Shown in pieces: positions 47,629 to 57,171 of a stretch of 64,000 nucleotides of DNA (positions are counted from its first letter, which is position 1; each line of letters begins with the position of its first letter). The DNA comes from Onishia taeanensis (GTDB lineage: Bacteria; Pseudomonadota; Gammaproteobacteria; Pseudomonadales; Halomonadaceae): contig NZ_QLSX01000002.1 in NCBI RefSeq assembly GCF_003268885.1, positions 124,001 to 188,000 on the forward strand, given 5' to 3'. A model generated the notes under the pieces. That model worked only from the letters and a program-made list of their open reading frames with translations. It was not told the origin of the DNA and did no database searches. Both the position numbers and the translations under genes were made by a program.

Positions 47629-49446
47629 TCAATATTCCAGATGAAAACGCTGGGTCAGACGCTGTTTGAAGTCCTTGACGATATGCAGCGCCTCACGCAG
47701 CAGGTCACGTTCCAGTGACGACAGCTGCTGCACGACGACCCGATTGGCGTCGCGCTCGGCATTGACGCCGTCCAGGTGCTCGAGCTGCTGCTTGAGGCGC
47801 AGCTCGGTGAACAGCGACAGAGCCTCGCCCAGATCCTCGGCGAAGCGCGCATCCAGGCGGCCATCGGCCACCAGGGCATCCAGCCGCTCCAGCGTCGACG
47901 TGGCGCGAATGCCCCGTTCCAACGCCAGAGTGCGCACCCCATGCACGATGGGGAAGATGCCCCCCTTCTTGATATCGATGCCGTGCTGGGGTTTCTTCAG
48001 GGTGCCAAACAGGCTCAGCGGCGTGGAGAACTGCAGCGCCGCTCGGGCGAAGTACGTCAGCAACAGCTCGTTACCCCCGCAGGCCTCGAACAACCCATCA
48101 CGTACCTCGTCGAGCAGGGCCGAATTGCCGGCCACCGCATGGGCGTCGAGGATGATCGCAAGCTTCATCAGGCTTTCGCCGTCGCGGCGCTCGACCCACC
48201 GGATGATGCGCTCCCGCCAGTCCTTGACCCGCCCGACCCAGGCCGGGTTGGAGACCATGATATTGCCCAGGCAGCGCGGATAGCCGAGCGCCACCAGGGT
48301 CTCGGTGAAGTTCTCCATCTCGACGCTACAGTCGGGCCAGTCGGCGTCGTCGGCAAGGATCAAGCCGTTGTCCTGATCCGTCTTGAGAATCTGCTCGCCA
48401 CGTCCTTCGCTGCCCATCACCATCAGGCAACTTTGATGCTGGCGCGCCTCATCGATCTTAAACACCCAGGCCTTGTGCATGATGCGACCGTTCAGCGCCG
48501 CCAGCAGGTCCATGGCGAAACGCAGCTTGACGCCCTGTACCATCAGCGCCTTCACAAGCTCTGGGGTGCGCGCGCTGGCCGCGGCAAGCTCCTCGAGGCT
48601 GTCCGCCTGCTCGACCTGCAGGCTGACCACATAGCTGCGGCTCGAGAAGTAGCTCAGCACGTCGGTGAGCTCGACCACCCCCACCGCCTGAGTGCCCTCG
48701 ATCACCACCACCCTCGCCACCTCGTGGCGCGTCATATTGACCAGCGCCTCGAACAGATACTGATCGGGACGAGCACTGACCAGCGAGAAGTGAGCGATTT
48801 CGACCACCAGGCTTTGCTGATCGCCGCCGTCGATCACCAGAGCATTGAGCAGGTCGGTCTTGGTGACCATCCCCAGACGCGGCCCCTGGCGAACCAGCAG
48901 GCTGTCGGCACGGCTGTCGTTGAGGGTGCGCACCGCCGTGGCGATGCTGGTGTCTTCCTCGACCAGTAGCGGCGGTCGCATGCATTCGGCGATACGCGCC
49001 AGCATGAAGCCGGCCATGCTCACGCCACCCTCGGCACGTCGTTCGGTCATCAACCGCGTCTTGTCGGAGAGGCGCTGGCGGAAGAACTCGGCGAAAGCAG
49101 GGTAGCGCTCGCACAGTCGTTCGAAGAGCGTGTGCGGCAACAGGTAGCAAAGGCATTCCTGTTCGGCCTTGAAGCGGTAGCGGCTCTTACCGTTGAGAAT
49201 GCTGATTGCGCCGAACAGATCCCCCGCCGTGTAGTGGCCGATGCGAGCCGTAGCACTGGGTTCGGAGGTATCCAGCTCGGCGACCTCACCCTTGTGAATC
49301 AGGTAGACGTATTCGCCGGGCTGGCCCGCGTCGAGCAGTACCTCGTCGCTTTCGTAATAAGCCAGATCCACGCCACGCCGCACCAGCTCACGCCCGTCAT
49401 CATCGAGCAGCGAGAAAGGCGGTTGGGAGAGATCGACATCGACCAT
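47629..49446 (-). CDS. cNMP-binding / CBS / DUF294 nucleotidyltransferase-like protein
   Basis: A 605-residue soluble protein. An N-terminal cyclic-nucleotide-binding domain (EYVYLIHKGEVAELD, AGDLFGAISILNGKSRYRF) is followed by two CBS repeats (residues ~160-280) and a DUF294 nucleotidyltransferase-like domain with GSEGRGEQILKTDQDNGLIL. The C-terminal DUF294_C region follows. The PII-uridylyltransferase-like domain is often tied to regulation of carbon uptake; the substrate is unknown. The ATG at 49446 is preferred over an in-frame start 11 codons earlier. It is divergent from the DUF4212/symporter genes. Confidence 0.88.
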   Translation of the reverse strand: MVDVDLSQPPFSLLDDDGRELVRRGVDLAYYESDEVLLDAGQPGEYVYLIHKGEVAELDTSEPSATARIGHYTAGDLFGAISILNGKSRYRFKAEQECLCYLLPHTLFERLCERYPAFAEFFRQRLSDKTRLMTERRAEGGVSMAGFMLARIAECMRPPLLVEEDTSIATAVRTLNDSRADSLLVRQGPRLGMVTKTDLLNALVIDGGDQQSLVVEIAHFSLVSARPDQYLFEALVNMTRHEVARVVVIEGTQAVGVVELTDVLSYFSSRSYVVSLQVEQADSLEELAAASARTPELVKALMVQGVKLRFAMDLLAALNGRIMHKAWVFKIDEARQHQSCLMVMGSEGRGEQILKTDQDNGLILADDADWPDCSVEMENFTETLVALGYPRCLGNIMVSNPAWVGRVKDWRERIIRWVERRDGESLMKLAIILDAHAVAGNSALLDEVRDGLFEACGGNELLLTYFARAALQFSTPLSLFGTLKKPQHGIDIKKGGIFPIVHGVRTLALERGIRATSTLERLDALVADGRLDARFAEDLGEALSLFTELRLKQQLEHLDGVNAERDANRVVVQQLSSLERDLLREALHIVKDFKQRLTQRFHLEY

Positions 49447-50115
49447 GGCGATGACCTCGTTGTGCGGCGGCCATGTCACCGCGGATAACGACTCAGCTCA
49501 CCGGCCGCATGGCGCGACCTTCGTCTTATCTGTATCGAGAGCGAGTGCAAGCGCCTTTTCACGTCACGACAGTGATGGCTGATCTGACGGCGCCCGCCAA
49601 ACATCATTTCACTGTCAGGCAGCATAGCAACAGCTTCTCACGGACCGACACCTAGACCATCGTTCAACCTTTTTCCTTTTGGATGATGTCGATCAAAACC
49701 GGGCTATACCATCGTCCTAACCGAACGACTAAAGACAGGTTAATAAAAACCACAATAAACAGTAAAACATTGAATTAAAAGGAATTTAGAAAAACCTTTC
49801 ACAACGCCTGCGTGCCCTGATACCAAAGTCTGGGATTGTTTTTCCAGGGTTATTGACCAGTATCAGGGCTGATGAATGCAGTGACATCAGCGCGCATTCC
49901 ACCAAAGACAAAGAAACAATAAACCAACGTCTTATCGAGGCACCGAGAGAAGGCCGATGATGAGGACAATTCTGATGACATCTCGCCCTAACCTCGCAAT
50001 TTCATCCACGACTGGAAACGCGACTCGGGGTGATGCTCGAAGAATGATCGACCTGATACATCGCGCTTAATGTCGGTACAACAACTCAACCCTGGAACAT
50101 CCGGAGAGCATGACT
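49447..50115. promoter_or_regulatory. Long AT-rich regulatory gap upstream of symporter genes
   Basis: This 669-bp gap separates the divergent CBS protein and DUF4212/symporter genes. It has the lowest GC in the window (about 49670-49800 is markedly AT-rich, with poly-A and poly-T tracts). It also holds a 10-bp inverted repeat, GCCCTGATAC at 49814-49823 and GTATCAGGGC at 49860-49869. Promoters of both transcripts and binding sites of their regulator are expected here. I see no coding region; short open frames lack start signals. Confidence 0.6.
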
Positions 50116-50376
50116 ATGGCAGATGAAAAATCCAATGCTGCTGCTTACTGGTCGGCCAACGTGCGTCTAATCACCGGCTGCCTGATCGTCTGGGCGCTGG
50201 TGTCCTATGGCTTCGCCATTCTGCTGCGTCCGCTGCTGGCGGGCATTCCCGTGGGCGGGACTGACCTGGGCTTCTGGTTCGCTCAGCAAGGATCGATCCT
50301 CACCTTCATCGGCATCATCTTCTTCTACGCATGGAAGATGAACCGCCTCGACAAAAAGTTCGGTCTCGGGGAGTAA
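50116..50376 (+). CDS. DUF4212 sodium symporter small subunit
   Basis: An 86-residue protein with two membrane helices (YWSANVRLITGCLIVWALVSYGFAILL and SILTFIGIIFFYAWKMNRLDKKFG). DUF4212 proteins precede VC_2705-type sodium:solute symporters and act as small partner subunits. An ATG at 50110 is also in frame, but GGAG lies only 3 nt from it and 9 nt from 50116, so the latter is chosen. It ends 4 nt before the symporter start. Confidence 0.9.
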   Translation: MADEKSNAAAYWSANVRLITGCLIVWALVSYGFAILLRPLLAGIPVGGTDLGFWFAQQGSILTFIGIIFFYAWKMNRLDKKFGLGE

Positions 50377-50380
50377 TCGC

Positions 50381-52177
50381 ATGAGTCAATTTGCCATTAA
50401 CCTGCTATTCGTGGGCGCTTCCTTCGCCCTGTATATCGGGATCGCGATCTGGGCCCGAGCGGGTTCCACCAAGGACTTCTACGTCGCTGGCGGCGGGGTA
50501 CATCCGGTCACCAACGGCATGGCCACGGCCGCCGACTGGATGTCGGCGGCATCATTCATTTCCATGGCCGGCCTGCTGGCTTCTGGCGGCTACGCCAACT
50601 CCACCTTCCTGATGGGCTGGACCGGCGGCTACGTCATCCTGGCGATGCTGCTGGCCCCCTACCTGCGCAAGTTCGGCAAGTTTACCGTGCCGGACTTCAT
50701 CGGTGACCGCTTCTACAGCAACACCGCGCGCCTGGTAGCGGTGATCTGCCTGATCGTGGCCTCGATCACCTACGTCATCGGTCAGATGACTGGTGCCGGC
50801 GTTGCCTTCTCGCGCTTCCTCGAAGTCAGCAACACCTGGGGAATCTGGATCGCCGCCTTCATCGTGTTCCTGTATGCGGTCTTCGGCGGCATGAAGGGCA
50901 TTACCTACACCCAGGTGGCCCAGTACGTGGTGCTAATCATCGCCTACACCATCCCGGCGGTGTTCATTGCGCTGGAACTGACCGGCAATCCCATTCCCGG
51001 GCTCGGCATGTTCAGCACTCACACCGCATCCGGTGTGCCGCTGCTCGAGAAACTGGATGATGTGATCAATGCACTGGGCTTCCGCGACTACACGGCAGAC
51101 GTCGACAACAAGCTGAACATGGTGCTGTTCACCATGTCGCTCATGGTCGGTACCGCGGGCCTGCCCCACGTCATCATCCGCTTCTTCACCGTGCCCAAGG
51201 TCGCCGATGCGCGCTGGTCCGCCGGCTGGGCACTGGTCTTCATCGCCCTGCTCTACCTGACCGCCCCGGCCGTGGGCTCCATGGCACGCCTGAACCTGAT
51301 GACCACCGTCTATCCGGACATGGCCGGCCAGGTCGAGAGCTACGAGGACGCCGCCAACAACCCGATCCTCTATGCCGACCGTCCCGAGTGGATCAAGACC
51401 TGGGAAGAGACCAATCTGATCACCTTCGACGACAAAAACGGCGACGGTCGCATCCAGGTCTACAACGACAGCAACGCCGACTTCGCCGAGACTGCCGCAC
51501 AGCGTGGCTGGAACGGTAGCGAGCTCAACGTCAATAACGACATCCTGGTACTGGCTAACCCGGAGATCGCCAACCTGCCCGGCTGGGTCATCGGCTTGAT
51601 CGCTGCAGGTGGTATCGCGGCAGCCCTGTCCACGGCCGCCGGCCTGCTGCTGGCCATCTCGTCGGCGGTCAGCCATGACCTGATCAAGACCATGATCAAC
51701 CCGCAGATCACCGAGAAGGGCGAGATGCTGGCGGCACGCATCTCGATGGCCGGTGCCATCCTGCTGGCGACCTTCCTGGGCTTGAACCCCCCGGGCTTCG
51801 CGGCGCAGACGGTGGCCCTGGCCTTCGGCATCGCCGGTGCCTCGCTGTTCCCGGTGCTGATGATGGGCATCTTCTCCAAGCGGATGAACAACCATGGCGC
51901 CGTGGCCGGCATGCTCTCGGGCCTGGTCGCCACCCTGCTGTACATCTTCACCTACCTGGGATGGTTCTTCATTCCGGGCACCAACACTCTGCCTAATACT
52001 CCGGATAACTGGATCCTGGGCATCTCGCCGCTGTCCTTCGGTGCGGTAGGCGCGATGATCAACTTCGCCGTGGCCTTCAGCGTCTCCCGCGCCACCAAGG
52101 CGCCGCCGCAGGAAATCCAGGACCTGGTGGAAAGCGTCCGCTATCCGAAGGGTGCTGGCATGGCGGTGGATCACTAA
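50381..52177 (+). CDS. Sodium:solute symporter, VC_2705 subfamily (acetate uptake)
   Basis: A 598-residue transporter of the SSS family with about 13 membrane helices. FYVAGGGVHPVTNGMATAADWMSAASFISMAGLLA near residue 30 and GTAGLPHVIIRFFTVPKVADAR near 250 are family motifs. A ~75-residue hydrophilic loop (residues ~320-395) contains DDKNGDGRIQVYND, an EF-hand-like calcium loop. Gene order with DUF4212, acs and a CrbS/CrbR-like pair implies acetate or similar short-chain acid uptake coupled to Na+, fitting a halophile; substrate is inferred. GGGGAG lies 8 nt before the ATG. Confidence 0.92.
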   Translation: MSQFAINLLFVGASFALYIGIAIWARAGSTKDFYVAGGGVHPVTNGMATAADWMSAASFISMAGLLASGGYANSTFLMGWTGGYVILAMLLAPYLRKFGKFTVPDFIGDRFYSNTARLVAVICLIVASITYVIGQMTGAGVAFSRFLEVSNTWGIWIAAFIVFLYAVFGGMKGITYTQVAQYVVLIIAYTIPAVFIALELTGNPIPGLGMFSTHTASGVPLLEKLDDVINALGFRDYTADVDNKLNMVLFTMSLMVGTAGLPHVIIRFFTVPKVADARWSAGWALVFIALLYLTAPAVGSMARLNLMTTVYPDMAGQVESYEDAANNPILYADRPEWIKTWEETNLITFDDKNGDGRIQVYNDSNADFAETAAQRGWNGSELNVNNDILVLANPEIANLPGWVIGLIAAGGIAAALSTAAGLLLAISSAVSHDLIKTMINPQITEKGEMLAARISMAGAILLATFLGLNPPGFAAQTVALAFGIAGASLFPVLMMGIFSKRMNNHGAVAGMLSGLVATLLYIFTYLGWFFIPGTNTLPNTPDNWILGISPLSFGAVGAMINFAVAFSVSRATKAPPQEIQDLVESVRYPKGAGMAVDH

Positions 52178-52223
52178 GTCATAATGCACGCCTGACAGCG
52201 CCACCCGGCGCCACGGCATCACC

Positions 52224-52253
52224 CAATCGGGCTTCCAGCAGGAAGCCCGATTG
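52224..52253 (+). terminator. Terminator after symporter gene
   Basis: A perfect 13-bp stem (52224-52236 with 52241-52253) around AGCA is followed by CTTTG. It lies 47 bp after the symporter stop and just before the ribosome site of the next gene, so it may attenuate rather than fully stop read-through. Confidence 0.75.
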
Positions 52254-52271
52254 CTTTGAGGAAACCCGAAT

Positions 52272-52787
52272 ATGATGTGGCACCTGATCGCGGCGGTCTT
52301 CGCCGGTCTCGGCGCGGCGGGCATCGCCCTGCTGCTGAGAAAGCTCAGCGGCAAGCGGCTGCCGCGCTGGATCATCCCGGCCTTTGGCGGACTCGGCATG
52401 CTGGCCTACCAAATCCATGCCGAATACAGCTGGTTCGATCACAAACAGCAGCAGCTGCCGCCCTCGGCCAAGGTGGTATCGAGCGAAAAGAGCGAGGTGT
52501 TCTGGCGGCCCTGGACCTATTTCTTCCCGATGACGACAGCCTTCCAGGTCATTGACCGGGAGAACCTGATCCGTCGCCAGGCAGGTGATGATCAGCTCGT
52601 CGAGTTCATTCGCTATCGCTTCGAGAAACAGGCCATTGACCATGTCACCACGCGGTCCTACCTGATGAACTGCACCACCCGCGAGCGGCTGCCGCTTGAC
52701 GAGTCTACCGGCGAACCGAAGCTTGACGAACTCGTACGCCTCGAGACCGACGACCCGGTCTTCAAGGCGGTCTGCACCGCCTCCTGA
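52272..52787 (+). CDS. Conserved hypothetical membrane-anchored protein
   Basis: A 171-residue protein I do not recognise by domain. Two N-terminal hydrophobic segments (residues ~3-22 and ~32-48, split by LLRKLSGKRLPRW) anchor a ~120-residue soluble domain containing YSWFDHKQQQLP, FWRPWTYFFPMTTAFQVIDREN and a later LMNCTTRERLPLDE. The soluble part is mixed alpha/beta with several Trp and Phe. It lies alone between the symporter and the sensor kinase and has its own terminator. Its position makes a role in acetate uptake or signalling possible, but there is no sequence evidence for one. Confidence 0.78.
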   Translation: MMWHLIAAVFAGLGAAGIALLLRKLSGKRLPRWIIPAFGGLGMLAYQIHAEYSWFDHKQQQLPPSAKVVSSEKSEVFWRPWTYFFPMTTAFQVIDRENLIRRQAGDDQLVEFIRYRFEKQAIDHVTTRSYLMNCTTRERLPLDESTGEPKLDELVRLETDDPVFKAVCTAS

Positions 52788-52826
52788 GGGCCATACCAGT
52801 CGTCCCCGCCACTCCATCTGCCGTCC

Positions 52827-52848
52827 AGGCCCCACCGGGGCCTTTCCT
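52827..52848 (+). terminator. Terminator after hypothetical gene
   Basis: A 7-bp GC-rich stem (52827-52833 with 52837-52843) with a 3-nt loop is followed by TTCCT. It lies 40 bp after the stop codon of the 171-residue protein. Confidence 0.6.
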
Positions 52849-53027
52849 GCACTGATCGACTGCCAAGCGCTCCATATCTTGAGCTACCGAGCCTGTGAGC
52901 CTCATCGAGACTTATGCTCGACGGAGGGCCTGGTCCTCGGACCATTGGCCTGATCCGATGCCCCTCACCGGCTGCCTTCCGGGGCGGCATTGCCCTAGAA
53001 TGGGTCGACATTCGAGGGAGAGCAGGC

Positions 53028-56000
53028 ATGTTCCACGGCTGGCTACTGATCGCCATATCGCTTCTGTATATCATCGTCCTCTTCGCCATTGCCTGGCGGG
53101 GCGACCGTCATGCCCAGCAGCATGGGCCAAGCCAACGACGCCCAATCATCTACAGTCTGGCGCTGGCCATCTACTGCACCTCCTGGACCTTCTATGGTGC
53201 AGTGGGTGAGGCCGCCACCTCGGGCTGGTCGTTTGCCAGCATCTTCGTCGGCCCGATCCTGACCTTCCTGCTGTTCTGGCCGGTGCTGGCCAAGATGATC
53301 CGCGTCGCCAAGCATCAGAACGTCACCTCGATCGCCGACTTCATCGCCTCCCGCTACGGCAAGACCCAGTCGCTTGCCGCCTTTGCAAGCCTGGTGGCGC
53401 TGATTGGCACCCTGCCCTACATCGCCCTGCAGCTGAAGGCGGTAGCGGCCGCCTTCCAGGTGCTCACCGACAGCACCGACGTGACCCGCGCCCCGCTGTT
53501 CGCCGACACCGCCTTCTACGTAGCGGCGGTGATGGCGCTGTTCGCGATCCTCTTCGGCACCCGCCATACCGATGCCACCGAACATCACGAGGGCCTCATC
53601 CAGGCCATTGCCTTCGAGTCACTGGTCAAGCTAGCGGCCTTCCTGATGCTCGGCGCCTACGTCACTTGGGGGCTCTTCGACGGCCTGGGTGACCTGCTGG
53701 CACGGGCCGACATCCAGCTCGAGCTGCAGCGCCAACTGGCCGAACAGGACTTCGGCAACGGCTTCTGGGCGCAGACCCTGCTGGCGATGCTGGCGGTCTT
53801 CTGCCTGCCGCGTCAGTTTCACGTTGCCGTGGTCGAGAACACGCACCGCGACGATGCGCGGCGCGCCCGCTGGCTGTTCCCGCTCTACCTGGTCGCCTTC
53901 GGGGTCTTCGTGCTGCCGCTGGCCGCCGCCGGCCTGACGCTGTTCGCCGGCACCAACATCGAGCCCGATACCTATGTGCTGGCCATTCCCATGGCGGCCG
54001 ACAATGTGCCGCTGACGCTGCTGACCTTCATCGGCGGCTTCTCGGCGGCCACCGGCATGGTGATCGTCGCCACCGTGGCGATCTCGATCATGATCTCCAA
54101 CGAGATCGTCATTCCGCTGCTGTTCCGCCTGCGCTGGTTCGATACCAAGGCTCGGGACTATGGCCGACTGGTGCTGCGCGCCCGCCGCGTCACCATCGTG
54201 ATCATCCTGGGGCTTGCCTACGGCTTCTATCAGCTGACCGCTGAATTCAGCACCCTGGCCTCCACCGGCATGCTGTCGTTCGCCGCCGCCGCCCAGTTCG
54301 CCCCGGCTCTGCTCGGCGGCCTGTACTGGAAGCGCGGCAATCGTCTGGGCGTGATCGTCGGCATGAACATCGGCTTCGCCATCTGGGCCTACACGCTGCT
54401 GACGCCTGCCCTTATCCAGGCCGGGGTGCTGCCCGGCGATTGGCTCGCCGGCGGGCCGCTGGGCATTGGCTGGCTCTCGCCCACTGACCTGTTCGGCCTC
54501 AATGTCAGCGATAACTTCACCCACGGCGTGATGCTGTCACTCGGCCTCAACCTGTTCGGTTATATCTTCGTCTCGCAGATGACCCCGCAGCGGGTGGTCG
54601 AGCGCATCCAGGCGTCACTGTTCGTCGACAGCGTCGAGACCCGCCAGACACCGGTCAACAGGCCCTGGGCGGGCGCCACCACGGTGGGCGATCTCAAGGT
54701 ACTGTGTGAGCGCTTCCTCGGCGCCGATCAGGTGCAGCGCGCTTTCGATGACTACGCCCGGCGCAACGGCAAGAACCTCGAGGACCCGCAGCGCGCCTCC
54801 ATCGATATCATCCAGTTCACCGAGCGCTTCCTGGCTTCGGTGCTCGGCGCCTCCTCGGCGCGCATCGTCGTCAACTCTGCACTGCAGGGGCGCGGTATCG
54901 GTATCTCGGACGTGATCTCGATCGTCGATGAGGCCTCCCAGGTGCTCGAGTTCAACCGCGCCCTGCTTCAGGCCACCATCGAGAACATCAACCAGGGCAT
55001 CAGCGTGGTCGACCAGAACCTGCGCCTGGTGGTGTGGAACCAGCGCTACCTGGAGCTGTTCCGCTTCCCCGACCATCTGATTCGGGTCGGCGCTCCCTTC
55101 GACAAGGTACTGCGCTATAACGCCCACAACGGCGAATACGGCCCGGGCGATCCCGAAGAGCATGTCGAGTTGCTGGTCGACAACATCCGCGAGGGTCAGC
55201 CCCACCGCTATGTGCGCTATCGCCAGGACAGCACCGTGCTCGAGGTGCAGGGCATGCCGATGCCGGGGGGCGGCTTCGTCTATACCTACCAGGACATCAC
55301 CCGCCAGAAGCGCACCGAGGAAGCGCTGATCCGCTCGGAGAACAACATCCGCATCTACACCGACAACGTGCCGGCGTTGATCGCCTACTTCGACAAGGAA
55401 TGTCGCTACCTCTTCACCAACCGTGCCTATGAACAGGTCTTCGGCATCGACCGCAATGCGGTGATCGGCAAGCGCTTCGAGGAGGTGATGCCGCGGCACG
55501 TCGCCGACGAGGGCCTGCCCTGGATGCGCCGCTCACTGTCCGGCGAGCGGGTCAGCTTCGAGATTTCCCAGCGCGATGACGAGGGCGGCACCCGCTACCT
55601 GCTGGTCACCTATACGCCGCACTTCGGCGACAGCGGCACCATCCTCGGTTTCTTCGCCCTCTATCAGGACATCACCGAACGCCGTCTAGCCGAGATTGCC
55701 CTCAAGGAGACCAACGAGAACCTCGAGGAACGAGTGCGCGAGCGCACCCTGGCGCTCTCGGATGCCAACGCCGCCCTGCGCCAGGAGAACCGGGTACGCG
55801 CCGAGGCCGAGCAGGCCCTGCGCCAGGCCAAACAGGTGGCCGAAGATGCCAACGCCTCCAAGACCCGCTTCCTGGCGGCGGCCAGCCACGACCTGCTGCA
55901 GCCCTTGAACGCCGCGCGCCTGTTCACCTCGGCACTGGCCCAACAGGACGACGCCGAAGACCTGTCACGCACCATCGGCCATATCGACAACTCGCTGCAG

Positions 56001-56981
56001 GCGGCCGAGGAGCTGCTCAGCACCCTGCTCGACATCTCCAAGCTGGACGCCGGGGCCCTGACCCCGCGCCGCAGCCACTTCGCACTGGCCGATGTCTTCC
56101 GTCCGCTGCGCGCCGAGTTTGAAGTAATGGCCGAGGAGCGGGGCCTGGACCTGGTGGTGGTTGCGACCGAACAGTGGGTCGACAGCGACGCCCAGATGCT
56201 CAGGCGCATCGTGCAGAACTTCCTCTCCAACGCCATCCGTTACACCCAACAGGGTCGGGTGCTGCTGGGCTGTCGCCGCCGCGAGGGACAGCTGGTCATC
56301 GAGGTCTGGGATACCGGCCCCGGCATTCCCGAGGCCAAGCAGGCCGAAATCTTCCAGGAGTTCCGCCGCCTCGATCAGGCCTCGCGGCACAAGGAAAGCG
56401 AGAAGGGACTGGGCCTGGGGCTGTCGATCGCCGACCGCATGAGCCGGGTGCTGGACCATCCGATCCGGGTGCGTTCCTGGGAGGGCGTCGGCACCGTCTT
56501 CTCGGTGGCCGTACCGATGGTGGCCGCCCAGCAGGTAAGCACTCAGGAAGAGCCCTCTCCGCGGCGCGCCGGCAACAAGCTCGCCGGCACGCGCGTAGTC
56601 TGTATCGACAACGAGACGCTGATCCTCGAGGGCATGAAGGCCATGCTCACCGGCTGGGGCTGCGAGGTTTTCACTGCCACCTCGATCGGCGGCGCCAAGT
56701 CGATCCTGCGCCACCTGCAAAGTGATCCAGATGCAATACTCGCCGACTATCATCTGGACAACGAGGTGACCGGCCTGATGGCCCTGGACGCCCTGGCCGA
56801 ACGCAGCGAGGGCCCGGTTCCCGGCATCGTGATCACCGCCGATCGCACCGAAGAAGTCGCCGAGGAGATCAAGCGAGCGGGCTACCAGCTGCTGCTCAAG
56901 CCGGTTCGCCCCGCCGCCCTGCGCGCGCTGCTGACCCGCACCCTGCAGGCCAACCGCGCCAGCAGCCGCCACGAGAGCTGA
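53028..56981 (+). CDS. Symporter-fused hybrid sensor histidine kinase, CrbS-like
   Basis: A 1317-residue hybrid kinase. Residues ~1-520 form a 12-13 helix SSS transporter-like domain (IYCTSWTFYGAVGEAATSGW, SIADFIASRYGK). Two PAS domains follow (~640-760 and ~770-890), then a coiled coil, the HisKA site H954 in AASHDLLQPLNAARLF, an HATPase (N-box near N1064, DTGPGIP) and a C-terminal receiver with D1240. This architecture is that of CrbS of Vibrio and its Pseudomonas homologues, which control acetate switch genes. The ATG at 53028 follows GAGGGAG. It is convergent with the response regulator gene. Confidence 0.92.
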   Translation: MFHGWLLIAISLLYIIVLFAIAWRGDRHAQQHGPSQRRPIIYSLALAIYCTSWTFYGAVGEAATSGWSFASIFVGPILTFLLFWPVLAKMIRVAKHQNVTSIADFIASRYGKTQSLAAFASLVALIGTLPYIALQLKAVAAAFQVLTDSTDVTRAPLFADTAFYVAAVMALFAILFGTRHTDATEHHEGLIQAIAFESLVKLAAFLMLGAYVTWGLFDGLGDLLARADIQLELQRQLAEQDFGNGFWAQTLLAMLAVFCLPRQFHVAVVENTHRDDARRARWLFPLYLVAFGVFVLPLAAAGLTLFAGTNIEPDTYVLAIPMAADNVPLTLLTFIGGFSAATGMVIVATVAISIMISNEIVIPLLFRLRWFDTKARDYGRLVLRARRVTIVIILGLAYGFYQLTAEFSTLASTGMLSFAAAAQFAPALLGGLYWKRGNRLGVIVGMNIGFAIWAYTLLTPALIQAGVLPGDWLAGGPLGIGWLSPTDLFGLNVSDNFTHGVMLSLGLNLFGYIFVSQMTPQRVVERIQASLFVDSVETRQTPVNRPWAGATTVGDLKVLCERFLGADQVQRAFDDYARRNGKNLEDPQRASIDIIQFTERFLASVLGASSARIVVNSALQGRGIGISDVISIVDEASQVLEFNRALLQATIENINQGISVVDQNLRLVVWNQRYLELFRFPDHLIRVGAPFDKVLRYNAHNGEYGPGDPEEHVELLVDNIREGQPHRYVRYRQDSTVLEVQGMPMPGGGFVYTYQDITRQKRTEEALIRSENNIRIYTDNVPALIAYFDKECRYLFTNRAYEQVFGIDRNAVIGKRFEEVMPRHVADEGLPWMRRSLSGERVSFEISQRDDEGGTRYLLVTYTPHFGDSGTILGFFALYQDITERRLAEIALKETNENLEERVRERTLALSDANAALRQENRVRAEAEQALRQAKQVAEDANASKTRFLAAASHDLLQPLNAARLFTSALAQQDDAEDLSRTIGHIDNSLQAAEELLSTLLDISKLDAGALTPRRSHFALADVFRPLRAEFEVMAEERGLDLVVVATEQWVDSDAQMLRRIVQNFLSNAIRYTQQGRVLLGCRRREGQLVIEVWDTGPGIPEAKQAEIFQEFRRLDQASRHKESEKGLGLGLSIADRMSRVLDHPIRVRSWEGVGTVFSVAVPMVAAQQVSTQEEPSPRRAGNKLAGTRVVCIDNETLILEGMKAMLTGWGCEVFTATSIGGAKSILRHLQSDPDAILADYHLDNEVTGLMALDALAERSEGPVPGIVITADRTEEVAEEIKRAGYQLLLKPVRPAALRALLTRTLQANRASSRHES

Positions 56982-57040
56982 TCAGCGCCCCCGTTTTCGG
57001 GTCATCCGAGCCTTCAGCAATAAAACGAGCATTAACCAAT

Positions 57041-57073
57041 AAAAAAAGCCCGCCGAGATGGCGGGCTCTTTCT
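57041..57073. terminator. Bidirectional terminator between kinase and regulator
   Basis: An 8-bp stem (57047-57054 with 57060-57067) around GAGAT has seven A before it and CTTTCTT after it. It serves both convergent genes, the kinase and the response regulator. Confidence 0.85.
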
Positions 57074-57171
57074 TGTCGGGAAGACCGGCGAGGACGGCCT
57101 GTCGGCGACACGCCTGGCGGGGCTTCGGTGCCGCTCTCAGACGCTGGTCTCAGGAACGGCCTGGCCGGCGA

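Noticed and set aside
49473-49655. 60-codon frame in the symporter upstream gap
   Set aside because: No ribosome site and no recognisable protein character.
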